Source: Collimonas silvisoli (GTDB taxonomy: Bacteria > Pseudomonadota > Gammaproteobacteria > Burkholderiales > Burkholderiaceae_D). Taken from it: a stretch of DNA of 64,000 nucleotides. The first letter of the stretch is position 1; each line of letters begins with the position of its first letter. Of the stretch, positions 1-7,875 are shown in pieces. The position numbers and the translations under genes were made by a program. The stretch covers positions 1 to 64,000 of the forward strand of contig NZ_JAGQEG010000019.1 of NCBI RefSeq assembly GCF_018305005.1, read 5' to 3'. Below the pieces are notes generated by a model that saw only the letters and a program-made list of their open reading frames with translations, did no database searches and was not told the DNA's origin.

Positions 1-324
1 GGCGGCCTCATTTTGGAGGCCTTGCTGCAGTACGGCGCCCGCAGTCACAACGCGACGCAATTGCGCTTTTCCGGCGCGTATGAAAGTGACGACGACGGCA
101 CCGTGTCGGCGGTCGAGGTGGTCGTGCGCGGTCGCCACAAGGAAGTCGACATGGGCAGCGCCAAGAGCGGCGACGACACCAAGCAAAAATATACGACCAC
201 CTGCAGCTACTACAAGCTGACCGTTGATAACCGGCCTATCTTTGAATTTGATTTTATCAATGGCGTCGAGAAGATCGGCGGCGAGGATCGTAACGCGTCT
301 ATCCGTCGCGCTATCGGCCTGTAA
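1..324 (+). CDS. Phage major tail tube protein (P2 FII-like), 5' truncated
   Basis: The reading frame is open from base 1 to a TAA stop at 322-324, so the window edge removes the N-terminus. The visible 107 residues match the C-terminal half of the P2 FII tail tube family: a run of beta-strand-like segments ending in a charged tail. FII subunits stack into the inner tube of the contractile tail through which DNA passes. The order FII, E, E', T, U, D that follows is that of P2 late tail operons, which supports the call. The start codon lies outside the window. Confidence 0.85.
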   Translation, partial: GGLILEALLQYGARSHNATQLRFSGAYESDDDGTVSAVEVVVRGRHKEVDMGSAKSGDDTKQKYTTTCSYYKLTVDNRPIFEFDFINGVEKIGGEDRNASIRRAIGL

Positions 325-378
325 CAGCAACCCCAACCCCTTTTATTTTTTTACTCTTAAAACCTTTTGAAAGCCTTT

Positions 379-708
379 ATGAAAAATACACCAGTCACTT
401 CCAATGCCGCTACTGCTGTCTCCAAGCCGATCATGCTGGACGAACCGATCAAGCGCGGCGATACCGTCATCAGCGAAATCACCATCCGCCGCCCGAAGTC
501 GGGAGAGCTGCGCGGCGTCTCGCTGATGGACTTGGGCAATCTGAGCGTAGCCGCCTTGCAGACCGTCTTGCCGCGTATCACACAACCGACCCTGACCGCC
601 CACGAAGTCGCCGGCATGGACCCGGCGGACCTGACCGAAATCGGCGCGGAGGTGGCCGTTTTTTTGGTGAAGAAAGCAGATCGGCTGGCGGCCTACCGGT
701 CCGAGTAG
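379..708 (+). CDS. Phage tail assembly chaperone, P2 gpE position
   Basis: The 109-residue protein is of the phage tail assembly (Mu gp41/P2 E-like) type. It sits between the tube protein and the tape measure gene, where long-tailed phages encode chaperones that bind the tape measure. ATG at 379 is preferred over an in-frame TTG at 367. Codons 94-96 read GTT TTT TTG, which contains the heptamer T TTT TTG at 660-666. A -1 slip there leads without a stop into the E' frame that contains the ATG at 717. The short product and the extended fusion are therefore both expected, as is known for P2 E. Confidence 0.85.
   Translation: MKNTPVTSNAATAVSKPIMLDEPIKRGDTVISEITIRRPKSGELRGVSLMDLGNLSVAALQTVLPRITQPTLTAHEVAGMDPADLTEIGAEVAVFLVKKADRLAAYRSE
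660..666 (+). promoter_or_regulatory. Programmed -1 ribosomal frameshift site (T TTT TTG)
   Basis: In the E frame the codons are TTT (661-663) and TTG (664-666), preceded by T at 660. After a -1 slip the next codon starts at 666 and runs in phase, with no stop, to the ATG at 717 and on to the TAG at 831-833. P2 uses the same heptamer between E and E'. The fusion would span 379-833. Confidence 0.8.
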
Positions 709-716
709 AAGATCCG

Positions 717-833
717 ATGGCCGACATCGCGGTGGTGTTTCACTGGCCGCCGCAGGCCATGGATGAACTGGACATATCGGACTTGATGGCCTGGCGCGAA
801 CGCGCCAGGGTGCGCAGCGGCGCGGAAGAATAG
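717..833 (+). CDS. P2 GpE family tail protein (E' part of the frameshift product)
   Basis: This 38-residue frame starts MADIAVVFHWPP and carries the characteristic ELDISDLMAWRERAR segment of the small Phage P2 GpE family. It lies in the -1 frame relative to the upstream chaperone and is reached from the slippery site at 660-666. It may be made mainly as the C-terminal extension of the chaperone rather than from its own ATG. It ends 9 bases before the tape measure gene. Confidence 0.8.
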   Translation: MADIAVVFHWPPQAMDELDISDLMAWRERARVRSGAEE

Positions 834-842
834 GAAACCAGG

Positions 843-3518
843 ATGAGTGACAAGCAATTGCGGTTACAAGTGGTCTTTGCGGCGCTGGATAAGCTGACCG
901 GACCGTTGAAGAAAATCACCGGCGAATCGTCCGCCCTGGGCCGCGTCATCAAGGCCAATAATGACCGGTTGAAGGAATTGAACGCCCAGCAGAAAGATGT
1001 TGGGCGCTTCCGTGAACTGAATGCCGGCTTGCAAGCGAGTTCAGGCAAGTTGCGCGAGACGCAGCAGCAGATTGCCGCCCTGGCGCAGAGGATGCAGCAA
1101 ACGGCGCAGCCCACGCGTGCCATGACCCGCGAATTTAACGCCGCTGTAAAATCGGCCAGCGCCTTGAAGCAGGCCGGCCAGCAGCAAGGCGAACAAATGC
1201 AGATCCTGCGCACGCGCTTGTCCGGCGCCGGCATCGACACGCGCAAGCTGGGTTCCGCACAGACCTGGCTCAAGAACAGCATTGCCTTTACCAATGCCGA
1301 ATTGACGGCCCAGCAGAAGAAGCTGGCGGCGGTCGGCGCGCAGCAGCAAAAGGTTGCTGGCGCCCGCCAGCATGCCGACAAACTGCGCACGACCGCCGGC
1401 AATGTCGCTGCCGCCGGCATCGGTGCGACCGTCACCGGCGCCGCCGTGGGCGCGCCAATAGTAAAGGGCTTGCACGAAGCGAAGCACTACCAGACCGAGA
1501 GGGGTCGCATTACGGCCCTGGGTCTTGGCCCCCAGGTCAGCGCCGACGCCGAGAGTTACGCCCGCAATATGAAAACCTACGGCACCAGCCACGCCGAGAA
1601 CCTGGAGTTAGTCAGGGACAGCATGTCCGTGTTCGGCGATCTGCCGCATGCGCAGATGGTCGCGCCCATGCTGGCAAAGATGAAATTCGCCAACAAGGCG
1701 TTTTACGGCGAGGAAGCCGGCGGCGAGAACGAGCGCAAGTTCATGGACATGTTGAAGGTCATCGAGGTGCGCGGCGGTACCGCCAGCTCGGAGAAATTCC
1801 ACGAACAGGCCAACATGGTGCAGAAGGTCATTTCTGCCACCGGCGGCCGGGTCGGTCCTACCGAGTGGCTGAACTTAATAAAAACCGGCGGCATCGCGGC
1901 CAAGGGCATGGATGAAAAATCCTTTTACTACGAGCTGGAACCGCTGGTCCAGGAGCTTGGTGGCTTCGGCGTCGGTAACGGCCTGATGTCGAGCTATAAC
2001 AATCTGTACCAGGGCCGCACCAGCAAGCGCGCTGCGATGAACCTGGACAAGCTGGGTCTGATTGGCGACCATACCAAGGTCAAACACGACAAGGTGGGGC
2101 AGACGGCGCAGCTGGATCCTGGCGCGCTGCTGGGTGCGGACCTGTTCAAGAAAAGTCAGTTCGAGTGGATGGAAAAGATCCTGTTGCCGCAGTTGGCGAA
2201 GAACGGCATTACCGGCAAAGACAAGATCCTCGACACCATCGGCAGCCTGTTTACCAATCGCAAGGCCGGGGACTTGATGGCGAACATGTACTTGCAGCGC
2301 GCCCAGATCCACAAGAACCGGAAGTTGAACGAAGGCGCCTACGATGTGGACCAGCTCGAACCGCTGGCCCGCGAACAGGCGGCTGGCCGCGAAATGGACG
2401 CACACGCCAAGCTGGCCGACCTCCAACTGACGATGGGCGAGAAGATCCTGCCGCTGTATTCCAGCGCCATCGAGACCGTGACGAAAGCACTGGAAGGCTT
2501 GAACGGCTTCATGGAACGCAACCCGGCCACGGCCAAAGCGATGATTGTCGGCTTCGGCACACTCGCGGCCATCCTGGTGGTGCTGGGTCCGTTGATGCTG
2601 GGCCTGGCCACCTTGATCGGTCCCTATGCCATGCTCCACGTCCTGTTCGCCAAGATGGGCATTGCCGGCGGCGTGCTGACACCAATATTGCGCGGCGTGG
2701 CAAGCGCCTTCGGCGTTCTGGGAACTGCGGTTAAGGCCGCAGGCATGTTTTTCTTAACCACCCCTCTTGGGTTGATCATTCTGGCGATTGTTGCTGCTGT
2801 CGCAGCGTTAGCCGGTGCCGCTTATTTGATTTATAGCAAATGGGAGACGATCAAGGGATTTTTTACGGGCTTATGGGCCGATGTGAAACAGGCGTTCGCA
2901 GGTGGTATCGTCGGCGTGACCGCCCTGGTGCTGAACTGGTCGCCGCTGGGCTTGTTTTACCAGACGTTTGCCGGCGTGCTGCGCTGGTTCGGCATCGACA
3001 TGCCGGCCAAATTTAGCGACTTCGGCCTGAACATCATGCAAGGGTTAGCCAATGGCATCACCGGCGCGCTGGGGACTGTCCGCACCGCGATTGCCGGCGC
3101 CAGCGACAGCGTGGTCGGCTGGTTCAAGGAAAAGCTGGGTATCCATAGCCCTAGCCGGGTATTTGCGGAGTTAGGCGATTTCACGATGCAAGGGCTGGCA
3201 GTCGGCTTGCAGCGCAGCCAGGACAGCCCGCTTGACCAGGTCGGTGGCCTTGCCAAGCGCTTGACCCAGTTGGGTGCCGGCATCGCTATCGGTGCAGCGA
3301 CCATGCCGGCGCTGGCCTTCGATACACGTCCACCGATTGCGCCGCGTGCCGCTGGCGCCGGCGTCGTGGTCCAGGGCGACACGATCACGATCTCCGTCAC
3401 TGCGGTGCCCGGCATGGATGAGCAAGCCATTGCCCGCGCTGTGATGCTGGCAATAGAGCAGCGAGATAGGCAGAAAGCAGCGCGGATTCGCTCCAGCCTG
3501 TCCGACAACCACTACTAA
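843..3518 (+). CDS. Phage tail tape measure protein (P2 gpT-like)
   Basis: The 891-residue protein sets tail length and is probably threaded inside the tail tube. The N-terminal ~190 residues are Gln/Ala/Lys-rich and look like coiled coil. The middle carries hydrophobic stretches near residues 565-600 and 635-665, as in tape measure proteins that interact with the host membrane. The C-terminus contains the LGIHSPSRVFAELG segment typical of phage tape measures. ATG at 843 follows GGAAACCAGG. It lies directly after the E/E' chaperone pair, the usual partner. Confidence 0.92.
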   Translation: MSDKQLRLQVVFAALDKLTGPLKKITGESSALGRVIKANNDRLKELNAQQKDVGRFRELNAGLQASSGKLRETQQQIAALAQRMQQTAQPTRAMTREFNAAVKSASALKQAGQQQGEQMQILRTRLSGAGIDTRKLGSAQTWLKNSIAFTNAELTAQQKKLAAVGAQQQKVAGARQHADKLRTTAGNVAAAGIGATVTGAAVGAPIVKGLHEAKHYQTERGRITALGLGPQVSADAESYARNMKTYGTSHAENLELVRDSMSVFGDLPHAQMVAPMLAKMKFANKAFYGEEAGGENERKFMDMLKVIEVRGGTASSEKFHEQANMVQKVISATGGRVGPTEWLNLIKTGGIAAKGMDEKSFYYELEPLVQELGGFGVGNGLMSSYNNLYQGRTSKRAAMNLDKLGLIGDHTKVKHDKVGQTAQLDPGALLGADLFKKSQFEWMEKILLPQLAKNGITGKDKILDTIGSLFTNRKAGDLMANMYLQRAQIHKNRKLNEGAYDVDQLEPLAREQAAGREMDAHAKLADLQLTMGEKILPLYSSAIETVTKALEGLNGFMERNPATAKAMIVGFGTLAAILVVLGPLMLGLATLIGPYAMLHVLFAKMGIAGGVLTPILRGVASAFGVLGTAVKAAGMFFLTTPLGLIILAIVAAVAALAGAAYLIYSKWETIKGFFTGLWADVKQAFAGGIVGVTALVLNWSPLGLFYQTFAGVLRWFGIDMPAKFSDFGLNIMQGLANGITGALGTVRTAIAGASDSVVGWFKEKLGIHSPSRVFAELGDFTMQGLAVGLQRSQDSPLDQVGGLAKRLTQLGAGIAIGAATMPALAFDTRPPIAPRAAGAGVVVQGDTITISVTAVPGMDEQAIARAVMLAIEQRDRQKAARIRSSLSDNHY

Positions 3519-3529
3519 GGATTTTTATC

Positions 3530-4057
3530 ATGATGATGGCCCTGGGCATGTTTGTCTTCAGTCTGCCGACCCTGGCGTACCAGGAGCTGCAACGCAAGAC
3601 CGATTGGAAGCACCCGAGCACGTCGCGGGTCGGCGCCCGCAACGCCCGCCAGTACACCGGCAAGGGCGACGACACGATCACGCTGTCCGGCTGGATCGCG
3701 CCGGAACTGACCGGCAGCGTTTATTCGCTGGATGCTTTGCGCCTGATGGGCGATACGGGTAAATCGTGGATCCTCATTGCAGGGACTGGGCGCATTTACG
3801 GTTCGTTCGTCATCACCGGCATGACCGAGGGCCGCACGGTGCTGGCGCAGGACGGCGACGCCGGCAAGATCGAATTCTCCATTACCCTGGAGCGTACCGA
3901 CGAATCGGTGCTGGGCTTGCTGAATACCCTGGGCGACCTGGGGAGCATCAAAAATATGCTGAGCCTGGAGGGCATCAGCAACAGCGCGAACAATGCGATG
4001 AATGCCGGCATGTCGACGTTCAACAATGTCGCCAACAGCATGCGGAGCCTATTCTGA
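3530..4057 (+). CDS. Phage tail protein gpU-like
   Basis: The 175-residue protein has the features of P2 gpU, including the MMALGMFVFSL start and the WKHPSTSRVGARNA and GDDTITLSG segments. gpU takes part in tail completion. The start is one of three consecutive codons at ATGATGATG (3530). The stop overlaps the beginning of the gpD frame. P2 has a LysM-like gpX gene between U and D; none is visible here. Confidence 0.88.
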   Translation: MMMALGMFVFSLPTLAYQELQRKTDWKHPSTSRVGARNARQYTGKGDDTITLSGWIAPELTGSVYSLDALRLMGDTGKSWILIAGTGRIYGSFVITGMTEGRTVLAQDGDAGKIEFSITLERTDESVLGLLNTLGDLGSIKNMLSLEGISNSANNAMNAGMSTFNNVANSMRSLF

Positions 4058-5331
4058 AGGACTACCCGATTCCCGCATTTAAGATCACCCTGGACGGCCG
4101 GGACATTACGGGGAAATTCGCGCCGCGCCTGGTCAGTCTCGACCTAACCGAGTGCCGCAGCGACAACGCCGACGAACTGAGTATCACCCTGTCCGATACG
4201 GACGGTCAGCTCGCGCTGCCGGCCAAGGGCGCCAGGATCAATGTGCAGATCGGCTGGCAGGAATCCGGCCTGATCGACAAGGGCGTGTTTACGGTCGATG
4301 AGATCGAACATAGCGGCACGCCGGACGTGCTGACCTTGCGCGCCAGGACGGCTAGTTTGATCGATACCTTCCGGCAGCCGATAGAGCGTAGCTTCCACGA
4401 CACCACACTGGGCGCGGTGATTGAGGTGATCGCATTTCAGCAGGAGCTGAAAGCCGGTATTGCCGAAGCGCTACGGGGTGTAAAGATTGCGCATTTGGAC
4501 CAGACCCGCGAGAGCGATGCGGCATTCCTGCGCCGGCTTGGGAAGAAATACGATGCTGCTGCGACGGTGAAGAACGACACGCTGCTCTTCATGCCGGCGG
4601 GCCACAGCAAGACGGCGTCGGGCCGCGACTTGCCTGTGATCCGCATCACGCGCAACCTGGGCGACCGGCACCGCTACCATAGCGCCGAGCGCGACAGCTA
4701 CAGCGGCGTGCGCGTGTTCTGGCATGACGACCGGCACGGCCTGCGCCGCAGTGTCGTCGCCGGCGCGCCGGGCAACAGCAAGCGACTACGCACAACCTAC
4801 GCCAATGAGGCCGACGCCCGCACGGCGGCGGTCGCCGAATGGCAGCGCATCCAGCGCGGTGCGGCGACGTTGGAATTATCACTGGCAATTGGCGACCCGG
4901 CGCTGATGCCGCAATCGCCAGTGGAAGTCGTGGGGTTCAAAACCGATATCGACAATCAGGACTGGCTGACGGCCAAGGTCAGGCACAGCATCAGCGACGC
5001 CGGCTTTACCAGCGGTATCGAGCTGGAGACACGCACCGAGGAAGCTGCGGTCGAGCGGGAGGATCAGGTGGATCCGGATCCGGGCATTACTGGCGTGTTT
5101 GCCAAGTGGCGCAACGTCGCTACCAAAAAGACAGGCCAGGAATTCGCACCAACAACCGGCAAGGGCAAACATGCCACGCCGGCGGCTGGCGCGACGGCCA
5201 GCACAAAGACACTGCGGCACGTCTATGCCAACAAGCAAACCGCCGCACGCGCTGCAAAACTTGAATGGGGAAAAATTCGTGAGCGGCGCGAGATCATTAA
5301 GGAAAACAGCTCGATGGAGAATTTTAATTGA
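4051..5331 (+). CDS. Phage late control/tail protein gpD-like
   Basis: The protein resembles P2 gpD, the tail hub/baseplate protein once named late control protein: PAFKITLDGRDITGKFAPRL near the start, DTTLGAVIEVIA, and DESDAAFLRRL-like and GFKTDIDNQDWL segments. No ATG or GTG fits. The frame can begin at ATT 4051 or at CTG 4054, whose bases overlap the gpU stop, so the start is uncertain and translation may be coupled. The C-terminus repeats a YAN..(A)..AA..EW..I.R pattern first seen in the middle of the protein, suggesting a small internal duplication. About 426 residues, slightly longer than P2 gpD. Confidence 0.85.
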   Translation: MLKDYPIPAFKITLDGRDITGKFAPRLVSLDLTECRSDNADELSITLSDTDGQLALPAKGARINVQIGWQESGLIDKGVFTVDEIEHSGTPDVLTLRARTASLIDTFRQPIERSFHDTTLGAVIEVIAFQQELKAGIAEALRGVKIAHLDQTRESDAAFLRRLGKKYDAAATVKNDTLLFMPAGHSKTASGRDLPVIRITRNLGDRHRYHSAERDSYSGVRVFWHDDRHGLRRSVVAGAPGNSKRLRTTYANEADARTAAVAEWQRIQRGAATLELSLAIGDPALMPQSPVEVVGFKTDIDNQDWLTAKVRHSISDAGFTSGIELETRTEEAAVEREDQVDPDPGITGVFAKWRNVATKKTGQEFAPTTGKGKHATPAAGATASTKTLRHVYANKQTAARAAKLEWGKIRERREIIKENSSMENFN

Positions 5332-5401
5332 TCTGTTTTTTGGCTACGCATTGCCATTATTTTATCGTGTCACACAGCTTACGAAATGTTGCACTTCGGT
5401 C

Positions 5402-5431
5402 GTTGACAACAATATTCTGGATACGGTTTAC
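5402..5431 (+). promoter_or_regulatory. Candidate promoter for the lectin cargo gene
   Basis: TTGACA (5402-5407) is followed after 18 bases by TTTACT (5426-5431), in AT-rich DNA between gpD and the lectin. A separate promoter would suit a cargo gene expressed from the prophage. Judged by eye only. Confidence 0.35.
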
Positions 5432-5567
5432 TGCCCCCATCCTCATGTCCTTAACGGTCGTGGAGATGCTGAAATAAATATTATCACTGCTAACTTTTCA
5501 CAGAAGAGCATGTGCGCATCACAAAACATTTATCCGATAATCTACAACACTACTAAGAGCTATAAAC

Positions 5568-6044
5568 ATGAAAAAATTTATTTCGGTACTGTGCGCCATG
5601 ACGATGACTATTACGGGCTTTGCGTATGCACAAGGCGGTACTCATTTGATGATTCGTAATGAACTAGGAGGAGACCAACTTTGTATGGATGCTGATCGTG
5701 ATCATGGTATCGGAGATGGATCCCCAGTCTTTGTTTATCGCTGCCACGGACGCGAAAACCAACGTTGGACTGTAACTCAAAGTGTAGGCGGTCAAAGTGC
5801 ATTGGTAGGTGTTGATGGATATTGCCTGGATGTGCGCGGCGCCTCGCGTCAAGCAGGAGCACCGGCTGAGTTATATCAATGCCATTTTGGAAAAAACCAA
5901 CGATTCGTCGTTCAGCAGGAAGGTCACATCAAAGAGGTCGGCAGTGGTAAATGTTTGGCTTCAGTCGGCACCAGGGATCGGTCGCCCATCGTGCTTGATT
6001 ATTGCCAAAATTCGCCTAATCAAATCTGGCTATTCGGGAGATAA
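5568..6044 (+). CDS. Secreted ricin-type beta-trefoil lectin, prophage cargo
   Basis: The 158-residue protein starts with a Sec signal peptide (MKKFISVLCAMTMTITGFAYA, cut likely after AYA). About 135 residues follow with three ricin-B repeats, each ending in a QxW-type motif: NQRW, NQRF and NQIW. Paired cysteines (LCMDAD, YRCHG, YCLDV, YQCHF, KCLAS, DYCQN) fit disulphides within repeats. The fold binds galactose-type sugars. There is no catalytic domain, so it would be a carbohydrate-binding exported protein. Codon and base composition are more AT-rich than the tail genes, which suits a separately acquired moron. Its target is unknown. Confidence 0.85.
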   Translation: MKKFISVLCAMTMTITGFAYAQGGTHLMIRNELGGDQLCMDADRDHGIGDGSPVFVYRCHGRENQRWTVTQSVGGQSALVGVDGYCLDVRGASRQAGAPAELYQCHFGKNQRFVVQQEGHIKEVGSGKCLASVGTRDRSPIVLDYCQNSPNQIWLFGR

Positions 6045-6053
6045 AGTTGTTCC

Positions 6054-6108
6054 TAGCCCCCCAGTCGAATGATCGATTGTAGAGAGTTAATGGTCATTCG
6101 GGGGGCTA
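6054..6108. terminator. Strong hairpin after the lectin gene
   Basis: AGCCCCCC near 6054 pairs with GGGGGGCT ending near 6107. A further GAATGA/TCATTC pairing extends the stem with a small bulge. It lacks a clear T-run. It separates the rightward lectin gene from leftward genes and could act as a two-way transcription barrier. Confidence 0.45.
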
Positions 6109-6185
6109 TCTCAGATCCGCAATTATCAAAGTAAAGTGGATTGCCAATTTCTCCATTTTTGGCAGATTCCGGTTTGAACAAATCG

Positions 6186-6443
6186 TTAGCTTGAAACTTG
6201 CCAAGCCCAATGAACGACTGCCGCTCCGTCTATATCAATGAAGGTATGCCCTCTTGAGAACCCTAGTCGATCAACCACCTTCGAGGATGCGACGTTCCCA
6301 AGAAGTATGTGTGCAAAGACCTGCTGCACGGCCCCGTCGGAGGCTGCGAATTGCAATAATTGTCGTACAGCTGAAGTTGCAATACCGCGGCCCCGTTGAC
6401 TCCTGGCCACGCCGTATCCGATCTCTACGTTGCCGTTAAGATG
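6186..6443 (-). pseudogene. GNAT acetyltransferase, C-terminal remnant
   Basis: The leftward frame encodes LNGNVEIGYGVARSQRGRGI followed by a normal GNAT C-terminal region. It includes the acetyl-CoA pyrophosphate-binding R/Q-G-R-G-I-A motif and the late N-x-A-S-x-x-V-x-x-x-L-G-F motif. An in-frame TAG at 6444-6446 cuts it off, and the N-terminal half of a GNAT domain is missing. It is most likely a relic of a once complete gene in the cargo region. A short GTG-initiated product from 6410 is possible but would lack half the fold. Confidence 0.75.
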
Positions 6444-6493
6444 CTAAAGGAATACATAGTTCATTCCATGTGAAAAATCATTCAAAACCAATG

Positions 6494-6826
6494 CTATCGA
6501 AGTCGTGATCGTTCAACTTTGTGCCACCGTGGCGGTGCGTTTTTGATTGGGGAGAGACATTCAAGGATTTCACCTGACACCATTTTTTTTGCACTGCCGA
6601 CTGAGTAACCTTTTCCATCGACGTAGCAATAGGTTTGTGTGACTGTTTCGGCCACTGCATCTGGCGGCAACTGATATAGCGACCAGCCACAAACTCCGGT
6701 CACTACAGCGAGGGCCGCGGACAATTGTCTGTGAAGCGTGGACGCCTCATGTACATCGCCCATCACAACCTGCTCGATATCACCTTGAAACGCTATTGCC
6801 TTCCTTGATCGCCACCTGGCAATCAC
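6494..6826 (-). CDS. Prophage membrane protein sharing the repressor-linked G-V-Q-G motif
   Basis: I do not recognise a named family. The 110-residue protein starts with GTG at 6826, which overlaps the previous stop (GTGA). Residues ~14-26 read FQGDIEQVVMGDV, a motif also found in the next gene upstream and near the C-terminus of the repressor. One hydrophobic segment (LSAALAVVTGVCGWSLYQL) should cross the membrane. The remainder is short and carries two cysteines. It is the last gene of a leftward operon transcribed from the repressor side, so it may be expressed in the lysogen. Confidence 0.55.
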   Translation of the reverse strand: MIARWRSRKAIAFQGDIEQVVMGDVHEASTLHRQLSAALAVVTGVCGWSLYQLPPDAVAETVTQTYCYVDGKGYSVGSAKKMVSGEILECLSPIKNAPPRWHKVERSRLR

Positions 6827-7170
6827 TCCGGTAATGTTTTTTTCTTTTTCTTCTCACCCGCACCGAAGGTCAACGGGCCATTAACCGTTTGACCTCCCTC
6901 AACAACCTGTTTGACTTTGCCGGCATATTTCACGCTTGCCGTAGGTGTCGGCGTGGTGCCGACAACGCCGAGCATGCCAAGTATGTTTGCTTTGCCGCGA
7001 GCATCCAAGTCACGATATCCCGATAGTAGTTCTTTTTCGTCCTCTGTCAGCACAGACGACTTCTCGCCGACTATGTACAGATGCATCTCATTAGTCAGTT
7101 GCGATCCCTGCTTGACGTTGCCGATGACGGCTTGCGCTACGTCACCGGTGAATTCTGTTTTTTCGGTCAC
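6823..7170 (-). CDS. Repressor-like protein without a DNA-binding domain
   Basis: Unnamed family. It carries the block GEKSS.L..DEKELLSGYR.LD.RGKA..LG that is also found in the phage repressor at 7876-8319, but no helix-turn-helix. It has two copies of the F/Y-x-G-x-V-x-Q-x-V-x-G motif (FTGDVAQAVIGNV near the start, YAGKVKQVVEGG near the end) and a lysine-rich end. GTG at 7170 behind GGGAG is the preferred start; a TTG at 7203 is the alternative. It looks like a paralogue of the repressor's C-terminal half and could interact with it or share its ligand. Function unknown. Confidence 0.6.
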   Translation of the reverse strand: MTEKTEFTGDVAQAVIGNVKQGSQLTNEMHLYIVGEKSSVLTEDEKELLSGYRDLDARGKANILGMLGVVGTTPTPTASVKYAGKVKQVVEGGQTVNGPLTFGAGEKKKKKTLPE

Positions 7171-7203
7171 TCTGTCAAATCTCCCTGATGTGGATGCCAG
7201 CAA

Positions 7204-7782
7204 TCAAATCGGCGCGCAATTGTTGAGAACTGGGCTGACGAGGATTTTTCCGCCGCCTACACACTGCCAGGTGATTTTGCCGCCCTTAGACAGCGATGCC
7301 GCCAATGCCTCGTGCTTATCATCCAACTTTGCCATTGCAGGCATGAATTCATTCGTCGTCTTCAGGTGAACCACGATATTGTTGAACACATCTTTGTCGA
7401 TACTTTGGACGCTACCGGAAACACGTAGCTTTTTCCCTTTATATTTTTGATCCGCCGCCACTTCGTTTGCATCGTAATCCTTGGCAAGTTGGACCGCCGT
7501 CACAGCAAGAATAGTTTCTGCTGGCGCTGCTGGTTTTTCAGCCAACGCAGCAACGGGGCTTGCGGAAACGGCCGATGCTGACGCGTCCACATTTTGGACA
7601 GCAACCGGGGTATCCGCTTTCTTGCCCGGACCGGCAATAGCCGCGACGATTATCAATGCAACAAAGCCCCCGGCAAAGCCTGCGATATGGCGTACAAATC
7701 CCCCTTTGCCCTTGTTCTTGAAAAAACGCGCCAATGCCCACCAAACTGCGACAAAACTTGCAAATGCAATTGCTGCTTCCAT
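7204..7782 (-). CDS. Membrane-anchored OB-fold (tRNA_anti-like) protein
   Basis: The N-terminus has two hydrophobic segments (residues ~1-16 and 33-50 of the ORF) and an Ala/Pro/Val-rich linker. A C-terminal domain starts at VQLAKDYDANEVAADQKYKG and continues KLRVSGSVQSI, typical of tRNA_anti-like OB folds found in exported or membrane proteins. A WQC..GG..LVSPVL..C end suggests a disulphide. ATG at 7782 is preferred because GGAG lies 6 bases upstream; ATG at 7794 overlaps that site. It is the first gene of the leftward trio ending at 6494. Role unknown; possibly an envelope function supplied by the prophage. Confidence 0.65.
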   Translation of the reverse strand: MEAAIAFASFVAVWWALARFFKNKGKGGFVRHIAGFAGGFVALIIVAAIAGPGKKADTPVAVQNVDASASAVSASPVAALAEKPAAPAETILAVTAVQLAKDYDANEVAADQKYKGKKLRVSGSVQSIDKDVFNNIVVHLKTTNEFMPAMAKLDDKHEALAASLSKGGKITWQCVGGGKILVSPVLNNCAPI

Positions 7783-7875
7783 TTGAATCTCCATTGTTAA
7801 GATAATTGAAATATTGTGTTTATTACATCTAATTGGGCGAACTAAAACTTAGCCCCGATGCCCATCGAATGATTT

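Noticed and set aside
740-1435. 231-residue leftward open frame
   Set aside because: It lies opposite the tape measure gene. Its composition (Ala/Arg/Ser/Cys-rich) is that of an antisense frame in high-GC DNA, and there is no ribosome site.
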